From an uncultured Eubacteriales bacterium (lineage in GTDB: Bacteria; Bacillota; Clostridia; Christensenellales; Aristaeellaceae), in the NCBI GenBank assembly GCA_900542445.1, contig UQNN01000002.1:124001-188000 (forward strand): DNA of 64,000 bases, in the 5' to 3' direction. Made by a program: the position numbers and the translations under genes. The notes beneath the pieces were generated by a model. It did no database searches and was not told where the DNA came from. It saw nothing but the letters and a program-made list of their open reading frames with translations. The number at the start of each line of letters is the position of its first letter. Position 1 is the first letter of the stretch. Positions 52,235 to 61,152 of the stretch are shown one piece after another.

Positions 52235-53146
52235 ATGAATACCCGTTCTAAAAAGTATTTTCCCGTCAAACCTGCTCGCAGTTACGAAGAACAGCTCACC
52301 CGTCTCTCCGAAATCCATGATCTGACTATCGGCGATCCCGATCGGGCGAGGTACATCCTTTCTACCGTCAATTATTACCGCCTGACGACCTACGGCAAAC
52401 ATCTGCGCCGGGCGGACGATCCGGAAAAATTTCAGCCGGGCGTGACGCTGGAAACGCTTTTTGGCTTATACCAATTTGATATGAATCTGCGCCACCTGCT
52501 TCTGCCCGTGCTGGAGTTTTTTGAGGTGCAGCTGCGCGCCAAAATCGCCTATCAGCTGGCGATTACGTATGGTTCTCTGGGGTATATGGACGCCGAAAAC
52601 TTTCGGGCGGTAACGCTGGCCAACGGTTCGTCCGTCCATAAAAATCTGATGGGCAAGTTCAAAAACGAGGTCAAGCGGCAGGGCGCGCTGCCCTTTGTGC
52701 GCCATCACAAAATCAAATACGGCGGCCAGTTCCCGATCTGGGCGGCGGTCGAGCTGTTTACATTCGGCATGCTGGCTTCATTGTTTGACATCATGAAGGA
52801 AAGCGATCAACGCGCTGTCAGCCGGGCTTACGATCTCTCGCCGGAGGCGCTGTCCGCACTGATGGCCGCGGCGGTGAATGTGCGCAACATCTGCGCGCAT
52901 TACAATCGCCTGTATAATCAGCCGCTGGAGGAGCAGCCGATTCTGCCCAACCGCCTGCGCCTGTATGAAAGTAACCGCCTCTTTCCGCTGCTGCTGACGT
53001 TTGCACATACGCTGGGGCGGGAGCGCGTCTTTACGCGGCTGGTGACGGGCATTGCCTTGCTGGAGGAGGATTATCCGGAAGCGGATTTGGCCTGCTGCGG
53101 TTTTCCGGAAAACTGGCGGGAGATACTGGAAAACGAAATCAGCTAA
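52235..53146 (+). CDS. Abi_2 (AbiD/AbiF-type) abortive infection protein
   Basis: 303 residues with the Abi_2 pattern: YEEQLTRLSEIHDL, YILSTVNYYRLTTYGKHL near the N-terminus and the C-terminal NVRNICAHYNRLYN. The last holds Arg217-x4-His222, the HEPN-type RNase motif of this group. Such proteins stop growth or cut RNA upon phage infection. A solitary gene, no visible antitoxin. ATG 52235 follows AAAGGA; the frame is open 93 bases more without a start site. Confidence 0.9.
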   Translation: MNTRSKKYFPVKPARSYEEQLTRLSEIHDLTIGDPDRARYILSTVNYYRLTTYGKHLRRADDPEKFQPGVTLETLFGLYQFDMNLRHLLLPVLEFFEVQLRAKIAYQLAITYGSLGYMDAENFRAVTLANGSSVHKNLMGKFKNEVKRQGALPFVRHHKIKYGGQFPIWAAVELFTFGMLASLFDIMKESDQRAVSRAYDLSPEALSALMAAAVNVRNICAHYNRLYNQPLEEQPILPNRLRLYESNRLFPLLLTFAHTLGRERVFTRLVTGIALLEEDYPEADLACCGFPENWREILENEIS

Positions 53147-53147
53147 A

Positions 53148-53189
53148 GAATACCCCTGCAAGGCCGCGGCTTTGCAGGGGTATTCAAAA
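53148..53189. terminator. Bidirectional terminator
   Basis: GAATACCCCTGCAA pairs with TTGCAGGGGTATTC (14 bases) between the convergent Abi_2 and tRNA-editing genes. T runs are short on both sides. Confidence 0.75.
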
Positions 53190-53196
53190 TTTCAGC

Positions 53197-53739
53197 TTAC
53201 AGTTTCACCGTCGTAAAGGTTTCGTTCAATGCGGGCAGAATCTGATGGATTAAATCGCTTGTAGCAAAGCGCAGGCTGCTGGTGTTGATGCAGGGGTGGC
53301 AGGCGAAGACAGGCTCTTTCAGCACGTCTTCATCGATTAGCAGGCGCACGCGTTTGTCCTTGTCGTTCATCAACCCCAGCACGCTGACGCTGCCGGGCGT
53401 GATATCCAGCATATCCAGCATGAACTCCGGTTCGGCGAAGGAGAGACGCGCCGAACCAATCTGCTTGCTGAGCACGGCGGTTTTGAATTTCTTGTCGCCC
53501 GGCATCAGCAGCAGATAAAACTGCGTGCGCTGGGCATTGCGCAGAAACAGGTTTTTGCAGATGTGGGTGTCGAGCGTTTTATCCACCGATTCGCAGGCCT
53601 CCATCGTCATCAGCGCCGGATGATCCACGCGCTCGTAATCTATGCCCAGCCGATCCAGAAAATCGTAGACGCGGATTTCCTTGCCGAGCCGCCCCGACGC
53701 ATCGGCAGGCCGGCCTTTTTCCAAAACATATTCGCTCAT
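53197..53739 (-). CDS. Prolyl-tRNA editing protein (PrdX/ProX type)
   Basis: 180 residues with the YbaK/aminoacyl-tRNA deacylase fold. Visible: RVYDFLDRLGIDYERVDHPA, KNLFLRNAQRTQFYLLLMPGDKKF (core lysine) and ACHPCINTSSLRF. Hydrolyses Ala-tRNA(Pro) or similar mischarged tRNA in the cytoplasm. No proS adjoins. Confidence 0.88.
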   Translation of the reverse strand: MSEYVLEKGRPADASGRLGKEIRVYDFLDRLGIDYERVDHPALMTMEACESVDKTLDTHICKNLFLRNAQRTQFYLLLMPGDKKFKTAVLSKQIGSARLSFAEPEFMLDMLDITPGSVSVLGLMNDKDKRVRLLIDEDVLKEPVFACHPCINTSSLRFATSDLIHQILPALNETFTTVKL

Positions 53740-53860
53740 TGTTTATCCTCGATTCGCTTACTCAACTAAAAACATGCTTTTCATACAAAGTCGTTTCAGT
53801 CGCAGACCACTTCGCGGCCTGCTCTGAAACGATGTTTTTTGTTTGAGCGTTAGGGGAAAC

Positions 53861-53920
53861 GATGGAGCCGGCTCCATACCCCGTTGGGGACATTGCCCCC
53901 GGACCCCTTCTTTGTTTCGC
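53861..53920 (-). repeat. Multi-hairpin repeat, type II, copy H
   Basis: Minus-strand order: GCGAAACAAAGAAGGGGTCC, hairpin at 53886-53900 (GGGG and CCCC ends), GGGGT, and ATGGAGC-CG-GCTCCAT at 53862-53877. The last hairpin takes the place of TTGGGGC/GCCCCAA in copies A2 and G, with changed but paired bases. The flanks 53740-53860 show no gene. Confidence 0.6.
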
Positions 53921-53935
53921 CTGGTTTGAACAAAG

Positions 53936-53963
53936 TCAAAAACCTCCCCAGGTTTGGGGAGGC
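53936..53963 (-). terminator. Terminator of the pot operon
   Basis: On the minus strand CCTCCCC pairs with GGGGAGG around AAACCT, followed by TTTTTGAC. It is 12 bases past potD. Confidence 0.85.
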
Positions 53964-53974
53964 TATGAAAGCGA

Positions 53975-55012
53975 TTAGAACTCGGAAATGATCTCCGTCC
54001 AAATCTGGTCATAGAGTTTCGTATCGTCGCCCAGATACTTGAAGACCTGGCAGTGATCCAACGCTTCCTGCGGCGGGTTGTTGACCGGGGAGGCGTTGTA
54101 TTCGTCCGCACCGATGATGTCGATTGCGGCGGTGTTCGGAATGGCGTAGCCGACGTAGTCATAGTTCATTGCAGCGATATCTCCGCGGCAGAGGAAGTCG
54201 ATGAACTTCTCCGCGCCGGAGACGTTGCGGGCGTTCGCCGGGATGCAGATGGAATCATAGAAGATGTTGCTGCCTTCCGGCGGAATCATGTAGTCCAGCT
54301 CGTCGTTTTCGCTCATGCAGAAGGTCGCGTCGCCGCTCCAAACCAGCGCGACGGCGGCTTCGCCCGCGATCATCTTGTCCTTCACTTCGTCAACGACGTA
54401 GGCCAGCACCATCGGCTTCTGCTCGATGAGCAGGTTCTTCGCGTCTTCCAGATCGGCGGGATCGGTGGAATTCAGGTCGTGTCCCGTCATCACCAGCGCG
54501 ATGGCCAGCGTGTCGCGCGGAGAGTTGAGCATCAGCATGTCCATCGTGTAGGTCGGGTCCATCAGCGTTTCCCAGCTGGTCGGCGCTTCTTCGACCATTT
54601 CCGTGTTGTAGAGAATGCCCATCGTGCCCCAGGTATACGGCACGGAGTATTCGCTCTGCGGGTCATAGCTTTCGTTCATGAAGCGCGGGTCGATGTTGGC
54701 AACGTTGGGGATGTTTTCCCAGTTGATTTTCTGAAGCAGGTTTTCCTGAATCATGCGCTCGATCATGTAGTCGCTGGGAATGATGACGTCGTAGCTCGAA
54801 CCGCCCATCGCGATCTTGGCATACATGTCCTCGTTGGTCTCAAACGTCTCGTAGATGACCTTGATGCCCGTCTCCTGCTCAAACAGGTCGAGCACTTCCG
54901 GCTCAATGTAGTCGCCCCAGTTGTAGACGTTGATCGTTTCCTGAGCCGCCAGAGCAAAGAGCGGGCAGAGCGTCAGCGCGGCGGCGAGGAACAGCATGGC
55001 GAATTTCTTCAT
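53975..55012 (-). CDS. potD: Polyamine ABC transporter, substrate-binding protein
   Basis: 345 residues; signal peptide ending FALAAQE, without a clear lipobox. The PotD pattern is INVYNWGDYIEPEVLDLFEQETGIKV, YDVIIPSDYMIERM and VPYTWGTMGILYN. Binds spermidine or putrescine outside the membrane. Last gene of potABCD; repeat copy G lies between it and potC. Confidence 0.94.
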   Translation of the reverse strand: MKKFAMLFLAAALTLCPLFALAAQETINVYNWGDYIEPEVLDLFEQETGIKVIYETFETNEDMYAKIAMGGSSYDVIIPSDYMIERMIQENLLQKINWENIPNVANIDPRFMNESYDPQSEYSVPYTWGTMGILYNTEMVEEAPTSWETLMDPTYTMDMLMLNSPRDTLAIALVMTGHDLNSTDPADLEDAKNLLIEQKPMVLAYVVDEVKDKMIAGEAAVALVWSGDATFCMSENDELDYMIPPEGSNIFYDSICIPANARNVSGAEKFIDFLCRGDIAAMNYDYVGYAIPNTAAIDIIGADEYNASPVNNPPQEALDHCQVFKYLGDDTKLYDQIWTEIISEF

Positions 55013-55060
55013 AAATGTTTTCTCCTTTTATTATTATATGATTTGGATTGAACAATAAGC

Positions 55061-55121
55061 GCGAAGCGAGGAAGGGGTCTGGGGACTTGTCCCCAGACGG
55101 GGTTTGGGGCAGTAGCCCCAA
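55061..55121 (+). repeat. Multi-hairpin repeat, type II, copy G
   Basis: GCGAAGCGAGGAAGG, perfect hairpin at 55077-55098 (GTCTGGGGAC and GTCCCCAGAC), GGGG and TTGGGGC-AGTA-GCCCCAA at 55104-55121. It lies inside the pot operon between potC and potD. Confidence 0.75.
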
Positions 55122-55128
55122 GCGTTTC

Positions 55129-55935
55129 TTAATACGGAATCTTCACTTCGTCGAGCTTCTTCTGGCTGCGGCCGTCCTTGCGGAAGTCGCGCAGATTGAG
55201 GCCGACGAGCAGCACGAAGACGCAGGCGAAGATGATCGTGGACAGCGCGTTGATCTTCGGGGAAATGCCGCGCTTGGCCATCGTGTAAATGGTGATGGAC
55301 AGATTGCTCACGCCGGAACCGGTGGTGAAGAAGCTGACCACAAAGTCGTCGATGGACATCGTCAGCGCCATGATGAAGCCGGAGAATACGCCCGGCATGA
55401 TGTCTGGCAGAATCACCTTGAAGAAGCCCTGCATCGGCGTCGCGCCCAGATCCTGCGCCGCTTCGGCGAGGTTCGGGTCAAGCTGGCGCAGCTTGGGCAT
55501 CACGCTCAGGACCACATAGGGCACGCAGAACGCAATGTGCGAGAGCAGCAGAGTCAGGTAGCCGAGCTGAATGTTGACCATCGCGTAGAGCAGCATCAGC
55601 GAAACGCCGGTGACAACCTCCGAGTTGAGCATCGGCAGGTTGACAATGCTCAGCAGCGCCTTGCGCGGGCCGCGCTTCATCTGGTAAAGCGCAATCGCGC
55701 CGACCGTGCCGAGCAGGGTCGAAAAGACCGCCGCCAGCAGGCCGATGGAGAGCGTCGTGCCCAGCGCGGACATGATCGCCGCGTCGGAAAACAGCTCCTT
55801 GTACCAGCGCAGCGTGAAACCGCCCCAGTTCGCGCGGGATTTGCTGTCGTTGAAGGAATAGAGAATCAGCAAAAGAATCGGCGCATACAGAAACGCCATA
55901 ATCAAAGCGATGTACGCCTTTCTGAGCTTTTTCAT
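55129..55935 (-). CDS. potC: Polyamine ABC transporter, permease PotC
   Basis: 268 residues, six helices, with APILLLILYSFNDSK and the EAA loop LAEAAQDLGATPMQGFFKVILPDIMPG. Its ATG overlaps the potB stop (ATGA). Confidence 0.94.
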   Translation of the reverse strand: MKKLRKAYIALIMAFLYAPILLLILYSFNDSKSRANWGGFTLRWYKELFSDAAIMSALGTTLSIGLLAAVFSTLLGTVGAIALYQMKRGPRKALLSIVNLPMLNSEVVTGVSLMLLYAMVNIQLGYLTLLLSHIAFCVPYVVLSVMPKLRQLDPNLAEAAQDLGATPMQGFFKVILPDIMPGVFSGFIMALTMSIDDFVVSFFTTGSGVSNLSITIYTMAKRGISPKINALSTIIFACVFVLLVGLNLRDFRKDGRSQKKLDEVKIPY

Positions 55936-56900
55936 CAGAGAATGCGCACCTCCTTCTGCGGCTCTTCCTCTTTATCGATGCGCTGAAGACCGCCCATGAA
56001 CGCCAGTACGACCACCATCACCAGCAGCGAGAGCGTCGAGCCGAAGTGCCAGTCGCTCGATTTGCCGAACTGGTTCTGGATGATGTCGCCGATGAGCGGT
56101 ACCTTGCCGCCGCCCATCAGCTGGCTGATGACGAAGGTCGTGACTGCCGGAACAAACACCATCGTGATGCCTTCCAGCACGCCCGGCAGGGAGTAGGGCA
56201 GCGTCACCCGCAGAAAGCTCTGCACGGGGCTTGCGCCCAGGTCGGCGGCGGCTTCCAGCAGGCTGTGATCCGTCTTTTCGATGACGGTGTAAATCGGCAT
56301 GATCATGAAGGAAAGATAGTTGTAGACCATGCCGAGCACAACCGCGTTTTCGTTGTAGAGGAAGATGATCTTTTTGCCCACGCCCATGCTCGTCAGCCAG
56401 CGGTCAAAGGCGGGAATCGCGTCGCGCAGCGAGGCGATCCAGCTGTTGAGAATGCCGGAGTTTTCCAGAATGGACATCCACGAATACGTGCGCAGCAGAA
56501 AATTCATCCACATCGGCAGGATGATGAGCATCAGCCACAGGCCGGGACGTTTGAAATCTCTGCCGCTCAAAATCAACGCAACGGGATAACCCAGCAGCAG
56601 GCAGAAAATCGTGGTGAACAGCGCGATTTTCAGCGAGCGCAGCAGCAGCTTGAGGTACGTCGGTTCCAGCATGCGCTTGAAGTTGGCGAGGGAGACGACC
56701 GTCTGCTTTTCCGGCCGCTCGGCGGTCAGCGTGCCATCCTCAAGTTGAAACATCGTCTGGCCGTCGATGCCTTCGACTTCGACGTAGGCCGGGGTTTCCT
56801 CAACCGTCACGCCGTACCAGACCACCATCACCAGCGGAACGGCGATAAACAGAATGGCCCACAGCACAAACGGCACGGCAAGCGCCTTGTTTTTCTTCAT
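55935..56900 (-). CDS. potB: Polyamine ABC transporter, permease PotB
   Basis: 321 residues with six helices and the EAA loop LLEAAADLGASPVQSFLRVTLPYSLPG. An extra loop of about 40 residues after the first helix (VEVEGIDGQTMFQLEDG) is longer than in E. coli PotB. It starts 11 bases after potA. Confidence 0.93.
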   Translation of the reverse strand: MKKNKALAVPFVLWAILFIAVPLVMVVWYGVTVEETPAYVEVEGIDGQTMFQLEDGTLTAERPEKQTVVSLANFKRMLEPTYLKLLLRSLKIALFTTIFCLLLGYPVALILSGRDFKRPGLWLMLIILPMWMNFLLRTYSWMSILENSGILNSWIASLRDAIPAFDRWLTSMGVGKKIIFLYNENAVVLGMVYNYLSFMIMPIYTVIEKTDHSLLEAAADLGASPVQSFLRVTLPYSLPGVLEGITMVFVPAVTTFVISQLMGGGKVPLIGDIIQNQFGKSSDWHFGSTLSLLVMVVVLAFMGGLQRIDKEEEPQKEVRIL

Positions 56901-56911
56901 GGCTGCTCACC

Positions 56912-58006
56912 TCACGCCCGCGCGGCATGCCGCTTGAGGATGTCGGGGGAATAGTCGCTCTTGCGCATGACCTGAATGTCTTCCGGGGCGACGGTGAGCT
57001 TCACCTGCGTGCCGACCGGACGGGCGTGGGTGGAATGCACCAGCAGCACGTTGTCGCCCACGCGCACTTTCATTTCATAATGCACGCCCTTGAACAGCAG
57101 GGATTCCACAATGCCCTGCGGCACGTTCTTCGCCGGGTCGTCGATGGGCTTGAGCTTCACGTCCTCCGGACGCAGCACCACGTCCACCTCCGCGTTTTCG
57201 CCGAAGCCCGTGTCCACACACGCGAAGTCGCAGCCGAGGAAGCGGACGAGCCTGTCGCGCACCATCGTGCCGGCCATGATGTCGCTGTCGCCGATGAAAT
57301 CCGCGACGAAAGCGGACTGCGGTTCGTTATAGATGTCCTCCGGCGTGCCGAGCTGGAGAATGTGCCCCGCGCTCATGACGGCCACGCGGTCGCTCATGGT
57401 CAGCGCCTCTTCCTGATCGTGGGTGACAAAGATGAAGGTGATGCCGCTTTCGCGCTGAATGCGCTTGAGTTCAAGCTGCATTTCGCGGCGGAGCTTGAGG
57501 TCGAGCGCGCCCAGCGGCTCATCCAGCAGCAGCACGTCCGGCTTGTTGATCAGCGCGCGGGCAATCGCCACGCGCTGCTGCTGGCCGCCGGACAGGCTGG
57601 AAATGCGTCGCTTTTCAAAGCCCGCCAGACCGACCAGCGCCAGCATGCGGCTGACCTCTTCGGCGGTTTTCTTTTTGTCTTCCTTGCGCAGATCCGGGCC
57701 GAAGGCGACGTTCTGCGCCACGTTCAGGTGTGGAAAGAGCGCGTAGCGCTGAAACACGGTGTTGATGGCGCGCTTGTAGGGCGGCAGGCCGATGATGTTT
57801 TTCCCTTTGTAGAGGATTTCGCCGCTGGTCGGCTTTTCAAAACCGCCGATGCAGCGCAGCAGCGTCGTTTTGCCGCAGCCGGACGGGCCGAGCAGCGTCA
57901 CAAACTCGTTTTCCCCGATGTCGATGCTCACGCCTCCCAGCGCGGTGAAGCCGTCCTCAAAGACCACGCGAAGATCCCGAATGGAAAGAATCGCCTGATT
58001 ATCCAT
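56912..58006 (-). CDS. potA: Polyamine ABC transporter, ATPase PotA
   Basis: 364 residues: ABC domain with Walker A GPSGCGKTT (40-48), LSGGQQQR, Walker B VLLLDEPLGALD, and a C-terminal TOBE regulatory domain. ATG 58006 follows GGAGGA. First structural gene of the operon; the HTH-cupin regulator lies upstream on the same strand, with palindromic repeats between. Confidence 0.95.
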   Translation of the reverse strand: MDNQAILSIRDLRVVFEDGFTALGGVSIDIGENEFVTLLGPSGCGKTTLLRCIGGFEKPTSGEILYKGKNIIGLPPYKRAINTVFQRYALFPHLNVAQNVAFGPDLRKEDKKKTAEEVSRMLALVGLAGFEKRRISSLSGGQQQRVAIARALINKPDVLLLDEPLGALDLKLRREMQLELKRIQRESGITFIFVTHDQEEALTMSDRVAVMSAGHILQLGTPEDIYNEPQSAFVADFIGDSDIMAGTMVRDRLVRFLGCDFACVDTGFGENAEVDVVLRPEDVKLKPIDDPAKNVPQGIVESLLFKGVHYEMKVRVGDNVLLVHSTHARPVGTQVKLTVAPEDIQVMRKSDYSPDILKRHAARA

Positions 58007-58019
58007 GTTATCCTCCTGT

Positions 58020-58140
58020 TCACCCTTCCGGCCTTTCGGCCGCCTCCCCTTTTGAGGGGCGGCAGGTATGCTTGTTACATTGTTGTGCCCCAACCTCCCT
58101 TTTTAAGGAGAGGGGGGACCGCCGCAGCGGCGGAAGGGCG
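58020..58140. repeat. Two palindromic repeats, copies S3 and S4
   Basis: S3 (58022-58068): GGCC/GGCC and CTCCCC-TTTT-GAGGGG palindromes. S4 (58088-58138): CCTCCCT with AAGGAGAGG, then CCGCC-GCAG-CGGCGG. Same plan as S1 and S2. They fill the gap between the regulator and potA. Confidence 0.65.
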
Positions 58141-58680
58141 TTAGAAATTCGGCGGGGTGCAGACCCAGAGAACCGTTGCCGGGGTCTTGCCCGTGTTTTT
58201 CAAATCGTGCTGCTGGGATGGCTTAAAGGAAAAGCTGTCGCCCTTGCGCACGCGGTAATTTTTGCCGCCCAATTCCAGCGTCACCGCGCCGGAGAGCACA
58301 TAGCCGAATTCCTCGCCCATGTGCGGCAGGTCGGTTTCGGTTTTCGCGCCGGGCTGAAGCGTAACCAGAATCGGCTCGATATCTTTTTTCTGCGCGTTTG
58401 GAATCAGCCAGTGGATGGTCACGCCGTCATCCTCTTTGATGAAGACGTCCTCCTTGCGGCAGACGGGATCGTCGCCCTGCTCGTCGGAGAAAAATTCGTG
58501 AAACGAGCTGCCCAGCGTGGTCAGAATGTCTTCCAGCGTAGAGAGAGACGGCGAGGTCTGATTGCTTTCCAGCTGGGAGATGAAGCCCTTGGAAAGCTCG
58601 CAGCGATCGGCCAGCTCCTTCTGCGTCAAATTGTTTTTCTGGCGGAGACTTCGCAGTTTGCCGCCGATGTTGATGCCCAC
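58141..58680 (-). CDS. XRE-cupin transcriptional regulator (PuuR-like)
   Basis: 179 residues: XRE helix-turn-helix (LRSLRQKNNLTQKELADRCELSKGFISQLE) and a C-terminal cupin (PHMGEEFGYVLSGAVTLELG, GDSFSFKPSQQHDLKNTG). This architecture is common for polyamine-responsive regulators beside pot genes, so it probably controls potABCD. GTG start 58680 follows GGGAGG by 7 bases; the frame goes on upstream without start features. Confidence 0.9.
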   Translation of the reverse strand: MGINIGGKLRSLRQKNNLTQKELADRCELSKGFISQLESNQTSPSLSTLEDILTTLGSSFHEFFSDEQGDDPVCRKEDVFIKEDDGVTIHWLIPNAQKKDIEPILVTLQPGAKTETDLPHMGEEFGYVLSGAVTLELGGKNYRVRKGDSFSFKPSQQHDLKNTGKTPATVLWVCTPPNF

Positions 58681-58935
58681 AAAAACGCCTCCCGGTTTAG
58701 TCGTGCGTAACTTTCGGGTTAATATCGCGATGCAGATTAAAACACATTTCGCCCCTGGTGTCAAGCGTTTTGAAAAAACTTTTCGCTCAATTCTGCGTTT
58801 TGTTCGGTTTTTCGCGCCGGACGGGACGCGGATTTCACGTTTTTTCGTGCTATTCCTTGATTTTTGGGTTCCTGTTAAGTGAATCTGAAAGCTTGCTTTT
58901 CCTAAACTTTACGCCCGGTTCAGCGCCGCCGGATA

Positions 58936-58964
58936 TTGACAGACGGGAGCGTTTCTTTTATGCT
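58936..58964 (+). promoter_or_regulatory. Promoter of the pyroglutamyl peptidase gene
   Basis: TTGACA (58936-58941), 17-base spacer, TATGCT (58959-58964). The rest of the 325-base divergent gap has no gene; the segment 58745-58900 is T-rich. Confidence 0.65.
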
Positions 58965-59005
58965 ATTCACATCTTTCATCACGTTATTTTTAAGGAGGCG
59001 GCCTG

Positions 59006-59728
59006 ATGCGTTCTCTTTCCATTCTGCTCTGCGGATACGGCTGGTTTGCCGGCATCCCGGAGGGCGAAACCAACAATGCCGAACGGATTGCCCGCGCGCT
59101 GGACGGCGAAATCCTGGTGCGCGGCGATGCGCGGGCCGTTGTGCACGGCATGACGATGCCCGTTTTGTGGAACGGCGCGTTTGAGCCTGTGCAGGCGGCG
59201 ATTGACGAACTGAAACCCGATCTCGTGCTGGCGCTCGGCACGGACGCGCGCGCCAGCGCCATGCGCCCAGAACCCTTTGGCGTCAACTGGCGCAGGGGGC
59301 GCGACGCGGGCGGCAACCCGGAGGAAAACGCTCCGATTTTTGCGGGCGAGCCGGATTGGCTGCGCGGCGCGCTTCCTTATGAAGCGATGGCGCGCGCGAT
59401 GCTCGCCGTCGGCGTGCCCGCGCAGATGGGCGCGCTGACTTCCGCGCCGGAAGGCGCGCCGCTGGCGATGCAGAGCACGACGGGGATGTATCTGTGCAAC
59501 TACATGACGTATCGTCTCGCTAAACTGAGCCGCGAAACGGGTCTGCGCGCGGGCTTCATGCACGTGCCGACCCAGCCGCTTTACGCCTGCCGCCAGCGCG
59601 AAAGGATGCTGGCCGCCGCTGCGGACGATGAAGCGCGGGAGAAGCTGCTCGCCGCGCCGATTGCGGGCATGGAGCTGGAAACGATGATCCGGGGCACGCG
59701 GGCGGCGCTGGAAGCGTGTCTGGCATAA
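59006..59728 (+). CDS. Pyroglutamyl-peptidase I-like cysteine peptidase (C15)
   Basis: 240 residues. The candidate catalytic triad is Glu89 (MRPEPFGVN), Cys164 (STTGMYLCNYMTY) and His186 (GFMHVP), in C15 order. It removes N-terminal pyroglutamate from peptides. The N-terminal GYGWFAGIPEGETNNAE replaces the usual GF(E/D)PF...NPS, so substrate preference may differ. ATG 59006 follows AAGGAGG. Confidence 0.82.
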   Translation: MRSLSILLCGYGWFAGIPEGETNNAERIARALDGEILVRGDARAVVHGMTMPVLWNGAFEPVQAAIDELKPDLVLALGTDARASAMRPEPFGVNWRRGRDAGGNPEENAPIFAGEPDWLRGALPYEAMARAMLAVGVPAQMGALTSAPEGAPLAMQSTTGMYLCNYMTYRLAKLSRETGLRAGFMHVPTQPLYACRQRERMLAAAADDEAREKLLAAPIAGMELETMIRGTRAALEACLA

Positions 59729-59761
59729 CGACAGAAACTTTCATATACGGAGGAGCAGGCG

Positions 59762-61144
59762 ATGGATTACCGCATTGAGCATGACACCATGGGCGAGGTT
59801 CGCGTTCCGGCGAACCACTATTGGGGCGCGCAGACCCAGCGCAGCCACGAAAACTTTCCCATCGGCACGGAGAGAATTCCGGAGAAAGTGATTTCCGCGT
59901 TTGCCGTGCTGAAAAAGGCGGCGGCGCTGGCCAACTGCAAGCTCGGCAACCTGGATGAGCGCCGCGCGAACGCGATTGCGGCGGCCTGCGACGAGATTCT
60001 GGCGGGCAGACTGGCGGACGAGTTCCCGCTTGTTGTCTGGCAGACGGGCAGCGGCACGCAGAGCAACATGAACGTCAACGAGGTTGTCGCCGCGCGCGCC
60101 AACGCGCTGCTGGGCGAAAAGCTCGTGCACCCCAACGACCACGTGAACAAATCCCAAAGCTCCAACGATACGTTTCCGACAGCGATGCACATTGCGGCGC
60201 TGATCGCGGCGGAGGATCATGTGCTTCCGGCGGCGGCTCAGCTTCGCGGCACGTTGGAGCGCCTGAGCGCCGAATACGCCGACGTGATCAAGGTGGGGCG
60301 GACGCATTTGCAGGACGCCACGCCCCTCACGCTGGGGCAGGAAATCAGCGGCTGGGCGGCTTCGCTGGAAAAGGATGAGCGGATGATCCGTCAGGCGCTG
60401 GACGGTGTGCGTGAGCTGGCGCTGGGCGGCACGGCGGTCGGCACGGGCCTGAACGCCCTGCCGGAGTTCGGTGAGGCCGTCGCGGCGGAAATATCGGCCC
60501 TGACCGGAAAAAAGTTTATCACCGCGCCCAATAAATTCCACGCGCTGACCAGCAAGGACGAGCTGGTCTATCTCCACGGCGCATTTAAAGCGCTGGCGGC
60601 GGACCTGATGAAGATCGCCAACGACGTGCGCCTGCTGGCCTCCGGCCCGCGGTGCGGCATTGGGGAATTGCTGATTCCGGAAAACGAGCCGGGCAGTTCC
60701 ATCATGCCGGGCAAGGTGAACCCGACCCAGTGCGAGGCGATGACGATGGTCGCCGTGCAGGTGATGGCCAACGACGTGGCCGTGAGCATGGCCGCGTCTC
60801 AGGGGAATTTCGAGCTGAACGTGTTCATGCCCGTGTGCATCTATAATTTCCTGCAATCCGCGCGGCTTTTGGGCGACGTGATGTGTTCCTTCGACGAGCG
60901 CTGCGCGCGCGGCATCCGGCCCAACCGCGAAAAGATTCAGGAGTATCTGAATCAGTCGCTGATGCTCGTCACTGCGCTCAACCCACATATCGGCTATGAA
61001 AACGCGGCGAAGGTTGCCAAAACGGCGTTCCGCGAGCAGCTGACCCTGCGCGAGGCTGCGGTGAAGCTCGGCTTTTTGACCGGGGAAGAATTTGATCGGA
61101 TCGTCCGCCCGGAAAAGATGGTTTCGCCGATTCAGAAGGATTGA
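59762..61144 (+). CDS. fumC: Fumarate hydratase, class II
   Basis: Interconverts fumarate and malate; 460 residues, normal length. Active-site regions: TGSGTQSNMNVNEV, HPNDHVNKSQSSNDTFPTAMH, GRTHLQDATPLTLGQEI and the signature GSSIMPGKVNPTQCEA. The HPNDHVN segment favours fumarase over aspartase. ATG 59762 follows GGAGGAG. The next gene begins 8 bases later. Confidence 0.94.
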   Translation: MDYRIEHDTMGEVRVPANHYWGAQTQRSHENFPIGTERIPEKVISAFAVLKKAAALANCKLGNLDERRANAIAAACDEILAGRLADEFPLVVWQTGSGTQSNMNVNEVVAARANALLGEKLVHPNDHVNKSQSSNDTFPTAMHIAALIAAEDHVLPAAAQLRGTLERLSAEYADVIKVGRTHLQDATPLTLGQEISGWAASLEKDERMIRQALDGVRELALGGTAVGTGLNALPEFGEAVAAEISALTGKKFITAPNKFHALTSKDELVYLHGAFKALAADLMKIANDVRLLASGPRCGIGELLIPENEPGSSIMPGKVNPTQCEAMTMVAVQVMANDVAVSMAASQGNFELNVFMPVCIYNFLQSARLLGDVMCSFDERCARGIRPNREKIQEYLNQSLMLVTALNPHIGYENAAKVAKTAFREQLTLREAAVKLGFLTGEEFDRIVRPEKMVSPIQKD

Positions 61145-61152
61145 GGAACGAC

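Noticed and set aside
873..55121. The hairpin repeats as a CRISPR array
   Set aside because: The copies are dispersed by kilobases, lack regular spacers and have no cas genes nearby.
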